In this document: in pieces, positions 1 to 7,743 of the stretch
How positions within the stretch are numbered: position 1 is the first letter of the stretch
Layout: every line of letters begins with the position of its first letter
Source: Bacillota bacterium
GTDB taxonomy: Bacteria; Bacillota; Clostridia; Lachnospirales; Lachnospiraceae
Length of the DNA: 32,231 nt
Reading direction: 5' to 3'
NCBI GenBank assembly: GCA_023402845.1
Contig: JAEYFP010000048.1
Location: 1-32,231 of the forward strand
Made by a program: the position numbers and the translations under genes
The notes under the pieces: generated by a model
What the model was told of the DNA's origin: nothing
The model's input: only the letters and a program-made list of their open reading frames with translations
Database searches by the model: none

Positions 1-157
1 TCCAGTCAATCCAACCTCTTGTTTTATCCATGTCAAAAACGCTTGGATAATATTGCATTGTCTCTTGATCTGATAATATTTGATGCCATGGCAGAAAATC
101 ATTCATAGTTAATTCTCTTAGTGCAAGCTCTTCTGTTTCTATTATATAATTTCCCAC
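1..157 (-). CDS. GNAT-family N-acetyltransferase, N-terminal fragment (cut by window edge)
   Basis: The minus strand has an open frame from a GTG at 157 to the window edge, preceded by GGAGGA at 163-168 with 5 nt spacing. The 52 visible residues begin MGNYIIETEELALRELTMND and continue with an ILSDQETMQYYPS-type segment and a DMDKTRGWIDW-type segment. This is the usual start of RimJ/RimL-type GNAT acetyltransferases (ETERLxLR, then LSDPEVMRYxP, then a helix ending in W). The catalytic, acetyl-CoA-binding part lies outside the window, so the substrate cannot be judged. An ATG just upstream is in another frame and overlaps the ribosome binding site, so GTG is the better start. The gene is AT-rich like its right neighbours. 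Confidence 0.72.
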   Translation of the reverse strand, partial: MGNYIIETEELALRELTMNDFLPWHQILSDQETMQYYPSVFDMDKTRGWIDW

Positions 158-193
158 TTGTGTCCTCCATTAAATTTATAATTATCTGTATGT

Positions 194-277
194 TATATAA
201 ATAATGTGTATTTTTCTTGATTTTAGCATAGATAAAACAAAAAGTCATGTATGAGTTCAAATCCACATACATGACTT
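194..277. repeat. Direct repeat copy 1 (terminator region)
   Basis: About 84 bp closely match 1616-1697, with a few substitutions and a 2-nt indel. The central stretch from 233 to 264 is almost identical in both copies. The copies flank the two-gene cassette at 372-1574. Confidence 0.75.
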
Positions 278-279
278 TA
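237..279 (-). terminator. Rho-independent terminator of the ACT/TIM-barrel gene pair (repeat copy 1)
   Basis: The hairpin stem GTCATGTATGAG (243-254) pairs with CACATACATGAC (263-274) with one mismatch around an 8-nt loop. On the minus strand it is followed by TTTTTGTTTT. It lies downstream of the ACT-domain gene, which ends at 372. It is part of a repeat duplicated at 1616-1697. Confidence 0.7.
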
Positions 280-371
280 ATATGTGTCATTCAGTCAAAA
301 TAGATGCACGAATAAATTTTCTGACTGTTATTTATGTTTCTAAAGTTGATTGCTATGCTCATTAGGAGGCT

Positions 372-737
372 CTATATAATTTGATATCCAGCCTTTTTAA
401 GTAAATCCATCGCACTATGAAAATGGTCTGCTTTTATTAGAATATAATCTGTGTTAAATGTTGAGATGGCAAAAATACTTATATTATTATCAGCCAATAA
501 ATTTGCAACCTTCGATAATATGCCGACAAGTGAAAAATCTAATATGCCCTCTATTCTAAAGCACTTCCAACCATTATCGTTCTGAATTACATTGGTGGGT
601 ATACTTTCTGTGGGGCAAACCAAAGATAATTCTTCATCAGTCTTGCTGAGAAAGAAAAATTCATTATTCATATTTATCGTTGATATGTCACTTAATTTAC
701 ATACAGAAAAATTGCCTTCTATCTCTTTGATTTTCAT
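372..737 (-). CDS. Small ACT-domain (CASTOR-like) putative amino-acid-binding protein
   Basis: The protein has 121 residues starting MKIKEIEGNFSV. This start was chosen over an ATG 14 codons upstream because GGAGG precedes it at a proper distance. The C-terminal half (EGILDFSLVGILS, then LADNNISIFAISTFNTDYI) is the signature of the double-ACT, CASTOR/aspartokinase-like family. In that family the first half forms one ACT-like subdomain and the second binds a small ligand, often an amino acid. Members are common, small, cytosolic and mostly of unknown role. It follows the TIM-barrel gene by 54 nt on the same strand and is followed by a terminator, so the two probably form one transcript. Family assignment is firm; ligand and function are unknown. 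Confidence 0.8.
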   Translation of the reverse strand: MKIKEIEGNFSVCKLSDISTINMNNEFFFLSKTDEELSLVCPTESIPTNVIQNDNGWKCFRIEGILDFSLVGILSKVANLLADNNISIFAISTFNTDYILIKADHFHSAMDLLKKAGYQII

Positions 738-791
738 TAGCCTATACCTCCTTATAGTTGATTTTTGAATCATATACATTAATATTTGGCG

Positions 792-1574
792 TTATATTTT
801 TCTCATTTCATCTATTATTTTAGCTTTTTGATATGCCAAACTCAAAAACTGCTGAATCGATAGATGTTCATAATCCCAATTCATTGGCTCTAAGGTTGTA
901 GCACCTTGGTACCCTGTAATGGCTATTTTCTTCATAATACTAATCCAATCAATACTGCCATCAAATGGCAACTGATGTTGATTATGTTTCCCACCATTAT
1001 CTTGTAAATGTAGCGCTATTAATCGATTCCCATACAGTTTCAACAAATCATTATCAGGGGCGTAATTTTGGTGATGGCAACTATCATAACAATATCCTAC
1101 ATTTTTTGATTGGAATGTACCTAATATCATTGCTAAATTATTAATATTATTCAGATTTTCAAAAGCAATTTGAACCTTCTTTTTTTCTGCCTCATTAATA
1201 ATATTCTCTAACCTTTGAATACCCAAATTGTTTATAGGATACCCATCATTCGGTAAATGAATAACCATTGTTGCAATATTATTTTCAAAGCAATCTTTTA
1301 CGCATTGCAAATAACTTTGAAATACGCTTTCTCCATCCAAATTATCTAATGACAAACAGTTTTGCTCATGCACCGGCGTGTGAATGCTTTCAATATGCAA
1401 TCCTGCATTTCTTGCATATTGAACATCTTTTTGATAACCAATGCCTCTACCAAACTTATCACTCCACCACAGCATTACGCAATCAAAGCCGGCTTCCTTT
1501 ATCAATTTATACCTTTTCTCAAAAGGCACATCATAACTTGCACCATAACCAAAGCAATCATATATTCCTATCAT
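792..1574 (-). CDS. Sugar phosphate isomerase/epimerase-like TIM barrel protein (AP-endonuclease 2 fold)
   Basis: The protein has 260 residues starting MIGIYDCFGYG. A G-rich segment (GGGGGGG) with 7 nt spacing is the only ribosome binding site candidate; a TTG five codons upstream lies inside it. It matches the xylose isomerase-like TIM barrel family (PF01261): an early beta strand with GFDCVMLWW, IHTPVH, VIHLPND, the metal-site segment AFENLN, YCYDSCHH, LHLQDN and the terminal glutamate in LEPMNW. The E/D/H/E spread fits the divalent-metal site of the family. Substrate cannot be told; such proteins act on sugars, inositols or hydroxypyruvate. It is the first gene of an AT-rich two-gene cassette bracketed by duplicated terminators. 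Confidence 0.82.
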   Translation of the reverse strand: MIGIYDCFGYGASYDVPFEKRYKLIKEAGFDCVMLWWSDKFGRGIGYQKDVQYARNAGLHIESIHTPVHEQNCLSLDNLDGESVFQSYLQCVKDCFENNIATMVIHLPNDGYPINNLGIQRLENIINEAEKKKVQIAFENLNNINNLAMILGTFQSKNVGYCYDSCHHQNYAPDNDLLKLYGNRLIALHLQDNGGKHNQHQLPFDGSIDWISIMKKIAITGYQGATTLEPMNWDYEHLSIQQFLSLAYQKAKIIDEMRKI

Positions 1575-1615
1575 TTCAGTCCCCCCCAAAATTCCGTTTT
1601 GTCAATCCATCGGAT

Positions 1616-1697
1616 GATATAAACAATGTGTATCTCTTGATTTTAACACAGGTAAAACAAAAAGTCATGTATGAGTTCAAATCCTCATACATGACCT
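1616..1697. repeat. Direct repeat copy 2 (behind tRNA-Leu)
   Basis: This is the second copy of the repeat at 194-277. It starts about 8 bp beyond the 3' end of tRNA-Leu and carries the intact terminator stem. Confidence 0.75.
1655..1697 (-). terminator. Rho-independent terminator of tRNA-Leu (repeat copy 2)
   Basis: A perfect 12-bp stem, GTCATGTATGAG (1663-1674) with CTCATACATGAC (1683-1694), encloses the 8-nt loop TTCAAATC. On the minus strand it is followed by TTTTTGTTTT. It sits just downstream of tRNA-Leu, and upstream of the TIM-barrel gene it would separate the two units. Confidence 0.8.
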
Positions 1698-1705
1698 AAT
1701 TTTGA

Positions 1706-1785
1706 TGCGGGTGACAGGACTTGAACCTGCACGGTTGCCCACTAGAACCTAAATCTAGCGCGTCTGCCAATTCCGCCACACCCGC
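1706..1785 (-). tRNA. tRNA-Leu (anticodon UAG)
   Basis: The minus strand folds as a class II tRNA. The acceptor is GCGGGTG paired with CACCCGC, with discriminator A. The anticodon stem CTAGA/TCTAG encloses loop TTTAGGT (anticodon TAG). There is a variable arm and a T arm with GTTCAAG. No CCA is encoded. A promoter lies at 1803-1831 and a terminator directly downstream. Confidence 0.97.
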
Positions 1786-1802
1786 GTTACCGAACATTCA
1801 AT

Positions 1803-1831
1803 ATGTTAGCATATGGCCGGCAGCTTGTCAA
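1803..1831 (-). promoter_or_regulatory. Sigma-A promoter of tRNA-Leu
   Basis: On the minus strand TTGACA (1826-1831), a 17-nt spacer and TAACAT (1803-1808) are preceded by an extended -10 TGC. The predicted start is about 10 nt upstream of the tRNA. Confidence 0.8.
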
Positions 1832-1833
1832 TT

Positions 1834-1861
1834 CCGCAAATACAGCATTTTGCATTTGCGG
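1834..1861 (-). terminator. Stem-loop behind the yitT-like gene (terminator-like, no U tract)
   Basis: CCGCAAAT (1834-1841) pairs with ATTTGCGG (1854-1861), two bases past the stop codon of the yitT-like gene. No T run follows on the minus strand, so it may only stabilise the 3' end. Confidence 0.35.
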
Positions 1862-1863
1862 CA

Positions 1864-2745
1864 TCATTCGTTAGGCCGGCGGTAAAACCGGCCGCCGATC
1901 TGCTCCGTGCGGATAACATTGACAAAAGCCGCATCGTCTACCTGTCTGATCAGCTCTGTCACCTTTCGGACCTCATCTCCCGCTACGACGGAATAGACCA
2001 TTTTGCGTTCTTCCCTGCGATAACAACCCTCTCCCGTAAACAGCGTGGCATCGTGATGTGTCGCTTTTTTTATGCACTCATAAACCGCCTGCGGCTTCTC
2101 CGTGATAATCAACAGCGTATCCTGCTTATATCTGCGATACAGCGTCTTTACAATCTGTGTCGAGGTGTACTGGAAAATAATCGAATAGAGCGCCGTGTCC
2201 CAGCCGAACAAATAGCCTGAAATACAAATGGTAAACGCATTGAATGCCAGAATAGAATTCCATGCATCGATTCCCCGTTTTTCAGAAAAATACACAGCTA
2301 TAAAGTCCAGACCGCCGCTTGTCGCATTTGCAACCAAACAGGCCGATATCACGGCACCATTGATTAAACCGCCAAAAATACTGATGAGCGGAAGCTGATA
2401 TGTGATAGTAATATCAGGCAGCAGATCTGTAAAAATACTGCTCAGCACGATCATGACAATCGAATACAGCGTAAACTTTTTCCCTAAATTACGCAGACTC
2501 AACAGGATCGGACCGGCATTGAACAGCAGATAAATCGGTGTATAAGGCAGTGTGACATCGAAATAACGAACAAATACGCGCTGCAGCAGCACGGTAATGC
2601 CGCTTAAGCCTCCCGGCACGAGTTGTCCCGCCCATACAAAGCTTTTTAAGTTGACTGCAAGTACAAAAGCCGAAACCGTTACAATGAAAATCCTGACAAG
2701 ATCCGTTTCCAAAAGCTTTCTTCTTTCCGTGTGTCCCTCTTCCAT
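1864..2745 (-). CDS. YitT family membrane protein (DUF161 + DUF2179)
   Basis: The protein has 293 residues, matching the usual YitT/YpjC length. Residues from about 18 to 190 hold five to six hydrophobic segments with family features: GLSGITVLLQR near residue 45 and NATSGGLDFIAVYFSEKRG near 140-158. The C-terminal 80 or so residues are the soluble DUF2179 domain (LLIITEKPQAVYECI, then FTGEGCYRREERKMVYSVV, then VNVIRTEQIGGRF). These proteins lie in the cytoplasmic membrane; their transport role is unproven. AGGAG precedes the ATG. The ykvA-like gene ends 25 nt upstream, so both probably share the promoter at 3208-3236. Confidence 0.93.
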   Translation of the reverse strand: MEEGHTERRKLLETDLVRIFIVTVSAFVLAVNLKSFVWAGQLVPGGLSGITVLLQRVFVRYFDVTLPYTPIYLLFNAGPILLSLRNLGKKFTLYSIVMIVLSSIFTDLLPDITITYQLPLISIFGGLINGAVISACLVANATSGGLDFIAVYFSEKRGIDAWNSILAFNAFTICISGYLFGWDTALYSIIFQYTSTQIVKTLYRRYKQDTLLIITEKPQAVYECIKKATHHDATLFTGEGCYRREERKMVYSVVAGDEVRKVTELIRQVDDAAFVNVIRTEQIGGRFYRRPNE

Positions 2746-2770
2746 TTTCGCCGACTCCTCTCTGAAACAG

Positions 2771-3157
2771 TCAATAGGAAATGCCCGCGGTCCGGCATAT
2801 CAGCCTGATTACCGCGAGCAAAATTAAAAGCCAGATGACAACAATGGGAACTGCAAAATACCACCGCTTTGGCTTTCCGGACTGCCAAAGCGTTTTTGCT
2901 TCCCGCTCACACTCTTCCATAATGCTGTCCGGAATCGACTTTCTGGTCGCAGCGATCAGCAGCGGCAATAACACCACATCATCCAGATAGCCCAACACCG
3001 GAATAAAATCCGGCACAAGATCCACTGGAGAAAGCGCATATACAATCGTAATACCCGCCAGCACCTTTGCATACCAGGGCGTCTCATTTTTCTTAAGAGC
3101 AAGATACACTGCCGGTATCTGCACTTTTATATTATTAAGCCGATCCCTGACTTTCAC
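2771..3157 (-). CDS. YkvA family protein (DUF1232)
   Basis: The protein has 128 residues and a GTG start, with GGGGAGG six nt upstream. The diagnostic DUF1232 core, YALSPVDLVPDFIPVLGYLDD, covers about residues 40-60 and is followed by a hydrophobic VVLLPLLIAA segment. A second hydrophobic stretch (VPIVVIWLLILLAVIRLI) lies near the C-terminus. Family members are small membrane-associated proteins of unknown biochemical role. It is the first gene of a probable two-gene unit with the yitT-like gene. Family assignment is firm; function is not known. Confidence 0.92.
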   Translation of the reverse strand: MKVRDRLNNIKVQIPAVYLALKKNETPWYAKVLAGITIVYALSPVDLVPDFIPVLGYLDDVVLLPLLIAATRKSIPDSIMEECEREAKTLWQSGKPKRWYFAVPIVVIWLLILLAVIRLICRTAGISY

Positions 3158-3207
3158 AAAGCCTCCCCTTCGGCGGCAAAATTACCGCCGATGCGTCTTT
3201 TTATTTT

Positions 3208-3236
3208 ATAATAGAGCAGGGGACGCTCACCGTCAA
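3208..3236 (-). promoter_or_regulatory. Sigma-A promoter of the ykvA/yitT unit
   Basis: On the minus strand TTGACG (3231-3236), a 17-nt spacer and TATTAT (3208-3213) lie about 50 nt upstream of the GTG start of the ykvA-like gene. Confidence 0.8.
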
Positions 3237-3302
3237 CCAATATCTGATTAAGAATACTTGATTACCAACACCTTTTTTATATCATCCCGCAGCAATTTTA
3301 TT

Positions 3303-5153
3303 TTATGCGTGAAGCTGGCGATTCAGCTCCTCCATGAGACTATTTACATCAATTCCATGAACCGCACAGGCATCCGAAAGGGATTCCATCTGGGAGGAAG
3401 GACAACCCAGACAGTGCATGCCGCTTGCCATCAGGACAGAGGCTGCATCCGGATACCCGAGCAGGATCTCTCCGATTGTCATATCTGTTGTGATACCGGA
3501 CGATTCCTTTGTCTCATCTCCAAAAAATAAATCAATATCCTCTTCCACAGTGCCGATCCCTGCGATTCCAAAGTTTTCAATCAATACCTTTGCCACGTTC
3601 GGGGAAAGAAACGCCGGGAGTGTCGGGCCCAGGTGAATATTTTTCACACCGAGATACAAAAGCGCCAGCAAAACAATCACTGCTTTCTGCTCATACCACG
3701 CAATGTTGTAAACAATCGGCAGATCATTGATATCATCCAACTCGAAGACTTCCTTCAGCTTGAGCGCAATTACCGCCAGCGAGTAGGAATCGTTGCACTG
3801 GCCGGCATCCAGCACACGGGGAATTCCCCCGATATCGCCAAGTGCCAATTTGTTGTATTTATATTTGGCACAGCCCGCGGTCAAGATCACCGTATCCTTC
3901 GGAAGCGCCTTGGCAAAATCGGTATAATAGTTCCTGGACTTCGCGCGTCCGTCGCAGCCTGCCATAACCACAAATTTCTTGATGGCTCCGGATTTCACCG
4001 CATCCACCACGGTATCCGCCAGTGCCAATACCTGATTATGGGCAAAGCCGCCGATGATTTCTCCGTGCTCAATTTCAGCGGGTGGTGCACACCTCTTGGC
4101 ATGTTCAATTATCCCGGAGAAATCCTTCTCTTCACCGATGCCGCCGGAAATATGCCTGCAGCCGGGAAAGCCTGCCGCGCCGGTCGTATACAGACGGTCC
4201 TTATAGCTGTCCTTTGGCGGAACAATACAGTTGGTCGTCATCAGAATCGGGCCGTTGAAGCTCTCAAACTCCTCCTTCTGCTTCCACCAGGCGTTGCCGT
4301 AGTTACCTACAAAGTGAGCATACTTTTTGAAGGCCGGATAGTAGTGCGCCGGCAGCATCTCTGAATGCGTGTACACATCCACGCCGGTACCCTCGGTTTG
4401 TTTAAGCAGCAGCTCCATATCCCGCAGATCATGACCGGAAATCAGAATACCGGGGCGCGTTCCCACTCCGATATTTACTTTTGTAATTTCTGGATTGCCG
4501 TAGGCAGTGGTATTCGCCTTATCCAACAAAGCCATACCGTTTACACCATATTTACCGGTTTCCAGTGTGAGGGCAATGAGATCCTCTGCACCTAGGGAAT
4601 CATCCAATGTTTTGGCAAGGGCGCTCTGTAAGAAAGCATCCACTTCTTCATCATCCTGCAGCAGGGCATTGGCGTGCTTTGAGTAAGCGGAGAGGCCTTT
4701 CAAACCATACGTAATCAATTCCCGCAGACTGCGCACATCTTCATTTTCTGTAGAAAGCACACCCACCTCTGCGGCCTTGGCTCTAAATTCTGAGTGAAGA
4801 CTTGTCTCCCACTTCGCTGCCGGGGGCAAATCCGCTGCATTTTTAACCTGTAAGAGCAGTTCCCTCTTTTTATCCAGTGTTTCGACAATGCGGGCGACTA
4901 TCGCATCCTCATCAAAATTGGCGTTCGTAATAGTGGTAAACAGATTCAGGGTAATCATGTGGTTTACATCCTGAGAGATTGTTTTCCCTTCCGCTCTCAG
5001 CTGTGTAGTAACGGCGGAAATCCCTTTAGTCACATAGATCAGCAGATCCTGCATAGCCGCCACCTCCGGCTTTTTCCCGCAGACTCCCGATACGGTGCAG
5101 CCGATGTTTCCGGCAGTTTCCTGGCATTGATAGCAAAACATTTTATTTTCCAT
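3303..5153 (-). CDS. hcp: Hydroxylamine reductase / hybrid cluster protein with C-terminal redox-disulfide domain
   Basis: The protein has 616 residues against about 550 for plain Hcp. The N-terminus has the [4Fe-4S] cysteines C7, C10, C19 and C25 (CX2CX8CX5C, the anaerobe-type spacing). The body has hybrid-cluster segments such as GTRPGILISGHDL, TTNCIVPP and GCRHI. Hcp is known as a high-affinity NO reductase and S-nitrosylase in some bacteria and has hydroxylamine reductase activity in vitro. Residues from about 554 are an added DUF1858 domain of the kind named hybrid-cluster-protein-associated redox disulfide, with C581-L-G-C584. GGAGGAGA precedes the ATG. The promoter carries a 22-bp palindrome at 5233-5254, about 29 nt upstream of its -10 box, which suggests activation by the neighbouring Crp/Fnr regulator. 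Confidence 0.97.
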   Translation of the reverse strand: MENKMFCYQCQETAGNIGCTVSGVCGKKPEVAAMQDLLIYVTKGISAVTTQLRAEGKTISQDVNHMITLNLFTTITNANFDEDAIVARIVETLDKKRELLLQVKNAADLPPAAKWETSLHSEFRAKAAEVGVLSTENEDVRSLRELITYGLKGLSAYSKHANALLQDDEEVDAFLQSALAKTLDDSLGAEDLIALTLETGKYGVNGMALLDKANTTAYGNPEITKVNIGVGTRPGILISGHDLRDMELLLKQTEGTGVDVYTHSEMLPAHYYPAFKKYAHFVGNYGNAWWKQKEEFESFNGPILMTTNCIVPPKDSYKDRLYTTGAAGFPGCRHISGGIGEEKDFSGIIEHAKRCAPPAEIEHGEIIGGFAHNQVLALADTVVDAVKSGAIKKFVVMAGCDGRAKSRNYYTDFAKALPKDTVILTAGCAKYKYNKLALGDIGGIPRVLDAGQCNDSYSLAVIALKLKEVFELDDINDLPIVYNIAWYEQKAVIVLLALLYLGVKNIHLGPTLPAFLSPNVAKVLIENFGIAGIGTVEEDIDLFFGDETKESSGITTDMTIGEILLGYPDAASVLMASGMHCLGCPSSQMESLSDACAVHGIDVNSLMEELNRQLHA

Positions 5154-5208
5154 GATTCATTCTCCTCCGACTTTCTATTTTTGTTTGCCGCATTTCTCTT
5201 ATATTTAC

Positions 5209-5217
5209 ATATTACCA
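5209..5217 (-). promoter_or_regulatory. Extended -10 promoter element of hcp
   Basis: On the minus strand TGG and TAATAT (5209-5214) form an extended -10 with no good -35. The 5' edge lies 29.5 nt from the operator centre, so the predicted start near 5202 puts the operator at about -41.5. This is the class II activation geometry of Crp/Fnr proteins. Confidence 0.72.
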
Positions 5218-5232
5218 ATGCGCAAGAAAAAA

Positions 5233-5254
5233 ATCCGTAACACTCGTTACGGAT
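5233..5254. promoter_or_regulatory. HcpR-type operator of hcp (22-bp perfect palindrome)
   Basis: ATCCGTAAC, 4 nt, GTTACGGAT. The GTAAC-N4-GTTAC core recurs at 9081-9094 and 9125-9138. It lies between hcp and the Crp/Fnr regulator gene. From memory, clostridial HcpR sites were predicted with this core. Confidence 0.85.
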
Positions 5255-5261
5255 CTTAAAC

Positions 5262-5936
5262 TTATAAAATATTTTGCAGTTCTTCATAATCAACGATGTA
5301 GATATCTCGTTTTTTTACTTGAATCAACCCATCTTCCTGCATATTCATCAGCTCTCTGGACAAAGACGGCCGCGCCGTATTCAAAAAATCTGCCAGTTCT
5401 TCCCGATTCATCGAAAGGGCCACCCTTCCGTCCGCCTGACTATTTCTTAATAATACTTTGACAATTTTCTGCCGCAAAGTAGCACAGGAAAGAATCTGCA
5501 CCTTCTGATTGAGAAAATAGGCTTTCTGGGCAAGAATTGTCAGCATATTAGAAATCAGCCTCGCATGATGTCCGCAGCTTTCCCCGCAGGTATGAAATAA
5601 AAATTCCTTTGGCATCCATAGAACTTTGGCAGAAGTAACAGCCTGCGCATAGTGATCATATTCCTTCCGTTCTAAAAAAACAAATACCTCTCCAAACAGC
5701 TCTCCGCTCCGGTCAAAAGTGGCAACGATACTCCGCCTTCCCGCTGCCGTATCGCTGCATATGACGACGGTACCTTCAATCAGTACCATCAGGTGCGTCG
5801 GCACATCCTTCTGGAAAAAAACCATTTCCTCCTTTTCGTAGGAAACAATATTTGATTTACTGCATTGCAGGCAATCGGAGATCTCATCTTCAGTCAAACC
5901 GAAAAAAAGCGGACTGCTCTTTAACTTTTGAATCAT
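5262..5936 (-). CDS. Crp/Fnr family transcriptional regulator, HcpR-like
   Basis: The protein has 224 residues. The N-terminal cyclic-nucleotide-type beta roll (about residues 10-110) includes MVLIEGTVVI and GELFGEVFVF; a dimer helix runs from about 125 to 150. The C-terminal winged HTH (about 155-220) has REELADFLNTARPSLSREL as helix-turn-helix, typical of the Crp branch that lies beside hcp. An unusual HTCGESCGHH segment (H116, C117, C121, H123, H124) near the end of the sensor domain could hold a metal or heme, but this is inference; the FNR N-terminal cysteine set is absent. It sits immediately upstream of hcp and downstream of the GTPase/ATPase operon, and probably binds the three GTAAC-N4-GTTAC palindromes. 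Confidence 0.88.
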   Translation of the reverse strand: MIQKLKSSPLFFGLTEDEISDCLQCSKSNIVSYEKEEMVFFQKDVPTHLMVLIEGTVVICSDTAAGRRSIVATFDRSGELFGEVFVFLERKEYDHYAQAVTSAKVLWMPKEFLFHTCGESCGHHARLISNMLTILAQKAYFLNQKVQILSCATLRQKIVKVLLRNSQADGRVALSMNREELADFLNTARPSLSRELMNMQEDGLIQVKKRDIYIVDYEELQNIL

Positions 5937-6014
5937 GCTTCACCTTCTTCCCTGTTCTGCTGACACATGCGCACTCCCTTTGTTCCGTTCCGGCACGATA
6001 TCAGATTTGACAAT

Positions 6015-6043
6015 ATTGTAACATATAATGCTTGATTCGTCTA
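6015..6043 (-). promoter_or_regulatory. Probable promoter of the Crp/Fnr regulator gene
   Basis: On the minus strand TAGACG (6038-6043), a 17-nt spacer and TACAAT (6015-6020) with an extended TGT. The -35 overlaps the stop codon of the upstream ATPase gene. A single GTTAC half site touches the -10; no full palindrome is present. Confidence 0.45.
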
Positions 6044-7045
6044 AAAAAGCGTTTCCCTGTGCAGCGTGTTTCCGGCGCGTAGTATCTGCCGCGCATTCTG
6101 CATGATACCGTCAATTTTATAAAGCTCTGTCAGCAGCTCTTTTTCTTCCGGTGAGGTTTGAAGCACTGCATGAATCCCACCGTTTTGAATCACAATACGC
6201 CTGTCCGCCATCAGGGCCAGCAGCGGATCGTGGGTTGCCATCAGTACAATTTTATCTTGAGAAACCAACAGCTTCAGCGCCTCCCGGCGATCAATGCCGG
6301 CATTTTCAATTTCATCGATCAAGACGATAGGCGAAGCGCTCAAAATAGCCGTGTCCGCAATCATCAGAGCGCGAGACTGTCCGCCGCTTAAGCTGGTCAC
6401 CGGTGTCTCGGCCGCAAAAACCTCTCCCGCCAGACGATTGGCCGATTCTAAAATTTTGGCGGCGATTTCATCCGGATTTTCCACCATACGGCTTTCTGCG
6501 TGCAGCTTTACAAACTCGCCGGCGCTGATGTCCATGACAAAATTCATATTCTGGGAAAGCTGGGCCACCAGCTTATTGTTGGGGGAATAGCGCCATTTTA
6601 AGTCGGGAGCTTCTCCGTTGATGAGGATGCTGCGCCCCGTAGGGGTATCTCCCTGCGCCGCCCATTCAATGTCCGCCAGCAGACGGCTTTTACCGGAGCC
6701 TGTCGGTCCTACGACAGAAACGATCTGGGAGGGAAGAATCTCCAGCCGTTCAAATGTCTCCGCCTGTCCGCTCTTATTCTGGCCGGGCAAAATGGTTAGT
6801 GACTGTACGGTGTTTTTTTTCTCTATCCCAAGAAACTCCAGCATCTGTGAAATATAGCGTTCCAGCTCATCCGAAAGATTTTCGGCATCTATGGCTTTTT
6901 CCTCCAGTTCCTCCTCACTCATTCCTTCTAAAAATTCTGCAAATGTAAAATTTTCCTGTCCTTCAATGTCCAGTCGGTTCTGATGAAAAAAGTCTTCAAT
7001 AAAAGGATATTCTTCTAATAGTGTTCCAATGGTCTGCCGCTTCAT
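6041..7045 (-). CDS. Soluble ABC-type ATPase with N-terminal DUF1858-like domain, hcp-linked
   Basis: The protein has 334 residues. The ATG at 7045 overlaps the preceding stop as ATGA and has GGAGGA six nt upstream, so six extra upstream codons were dropped. Residues 1-50 (TIGTLLEEYPFIEDFF, then FTFAEFLEGMSEEEL) resemble DUF1858/ScdA_N small helical domains. The ABC ATPase follows: Walker A GPTGSGKS (113-120), signature LSGGQS (219-224), Walker B IVLIDE (240-245) and H-loop histidine near 272. Walker B is followed by the unusual IENAGIDRRE. No membrane segment is present in this protein or the operon. It is the third gene after a binding-protein-like gene and a UreG/HypB-like GTPase. Role unknown; energy-dependent handling of a metal or cofactor is an inference. 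Confidence 0.85.
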   Translation of the reverse strand: MKRQTIGTLLEEYPFIEDFFHQNRLDIEGQENFTFAEFLEGMSEEELEEKAIDAENLSDELERYISQMLEFLGIEKKNTVQSLTILPGQNKSGQAETFERLEILPSQIVSVVGPTGSGKSRLLADIEWAAQGDTPTGRSILINGEAPDLKWRYSPNNKLVAQLSQNMNFVMDISAGEFVKLHAESRMVENPDEIAAKILESANRLAGEVFAAETPVTSLSGGQSRALMIADTAILSASPIVLIDEIENAGIDRREALKLLVSQDKIVLMATHDPLLALMADRRIVIQNGGIHAVLQTSPEEKELLTELYKIDGIMQNARQILRAGNTLHRETLF

Positions 7046-7743
7046 GCCTGATCCTCCTCCCACACCATTTTCTTGGTGTTGCCTAACTGATAGCTCTCTC
7101 CGATACGGGTTTCACCCAGACAGTAGGAGCACATGGCTGAGGGCATAGGGAAACGCAGTTTCATCCCTTGCACCGTTTTCAGGTTTTGGGCTTCCTCATA
7201 TAAAAGCGTGCTTAGTTCATAGGCTCCCTGACCGCTCAGACCGTTTACATGCAGTACCATCGCCTTGGGATTAACGGTACTGACGCGGGATGCAAACACC
7301 TCCCGTTCCGCCTGAGAAACAATATCACCCTTGGTAATAACCACAATGTCGGCGGATTTCAGCATAGGACCAATCTTCTTTGGCGTATTGATACCGGAAA
7401 GATTGTCGATGACACAGATCCCCTTCACCCCTGCCAAATAAGGGGAGCAGCGGTTGCACAGGCCTGCAGATTCAGTAATCAGCAGATCAAGACCTTCCCT
7501 ATTTCCCCATTTCACCACATCCTCAATGTTCGATGCAAAAAAATGATCTGGGCAAAGTGCACCGGAAAGTCCCTTTTTTACAGGGATGCCGGCTTTTTCA
7601 TACAGCAGATCATCCTCCGTATGAAGGCAGTCAAATTTTACGACACCCACAGAAAGCCCCTGTTTCTGAAATGCACCGATAGTTTTAAGGATTACCGAGG
7701 TCTTGCCCGAAGAGGGCGGCCCGGAAAAAATCGTCAGATTCAT
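7042..7743 (-). CDS. G3E-family GTPase, UreG/HypB-like putative metallochaperone
   Basis: The protein has 233 residues. P-loop GPPSSGKT (8-15), then a UreG/HypB-like switch segment (VKFDCLHTEDDLLYEKAG, 35-52). GALCPD carries C64 at the position of the metal-binding CP motif of UreG/HypB. The hydrolysis segment LLITESAGLCNRC (88-99) contains E91, C96 and C99. IDNLSGINTPKKIG is followed by the guanine-specificity motif TKGD (137-140). A C-terminal CSYC (205-208) adds a second CXXC. Known relatives deliver Ni or Co to metalloenzymes; the client here is unknown. It overlaps the binding-protein gene by ATGA and has AAAGGAGGG inside that gene's end, implying translational coupling. Confidence 0.85.
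   Translation of the reverse strand: MNLTIFSGPPSSGKTSVILKTIGAFQKQGLSVGVVKFDCLHTEDDLLYEKAGIPVKKGLSGALCPDHFFASNIEDVVKWGNREGLDLLITESAGLCNRCSPYLAGVKGICVIDNLSGINTPKKIGPMLKSADIVVITKGDIVSQAEREVFASRVSTVNPKAMVLHVNGLSGQGAYELSTLLYEEAQNLKTVQGMKLRFPMPSAMCSYCLGETRIGESYQLGNTKKMVWEEDQA

Noticed and set aside
243..274. T-arm-like hairpin as part of a degraded tRNA
   Set aside because: Only the loop resembles a T loop; no acceptor, D or anticodon arm is present and the T run on the minus strand makes it a terminator.
6011..6030. Possible fourth HcpR palindrome at the regulator's own promoter
   Set aside because: Only one GTTAC half is present; the other half does not match, so autoregulation is not supported.
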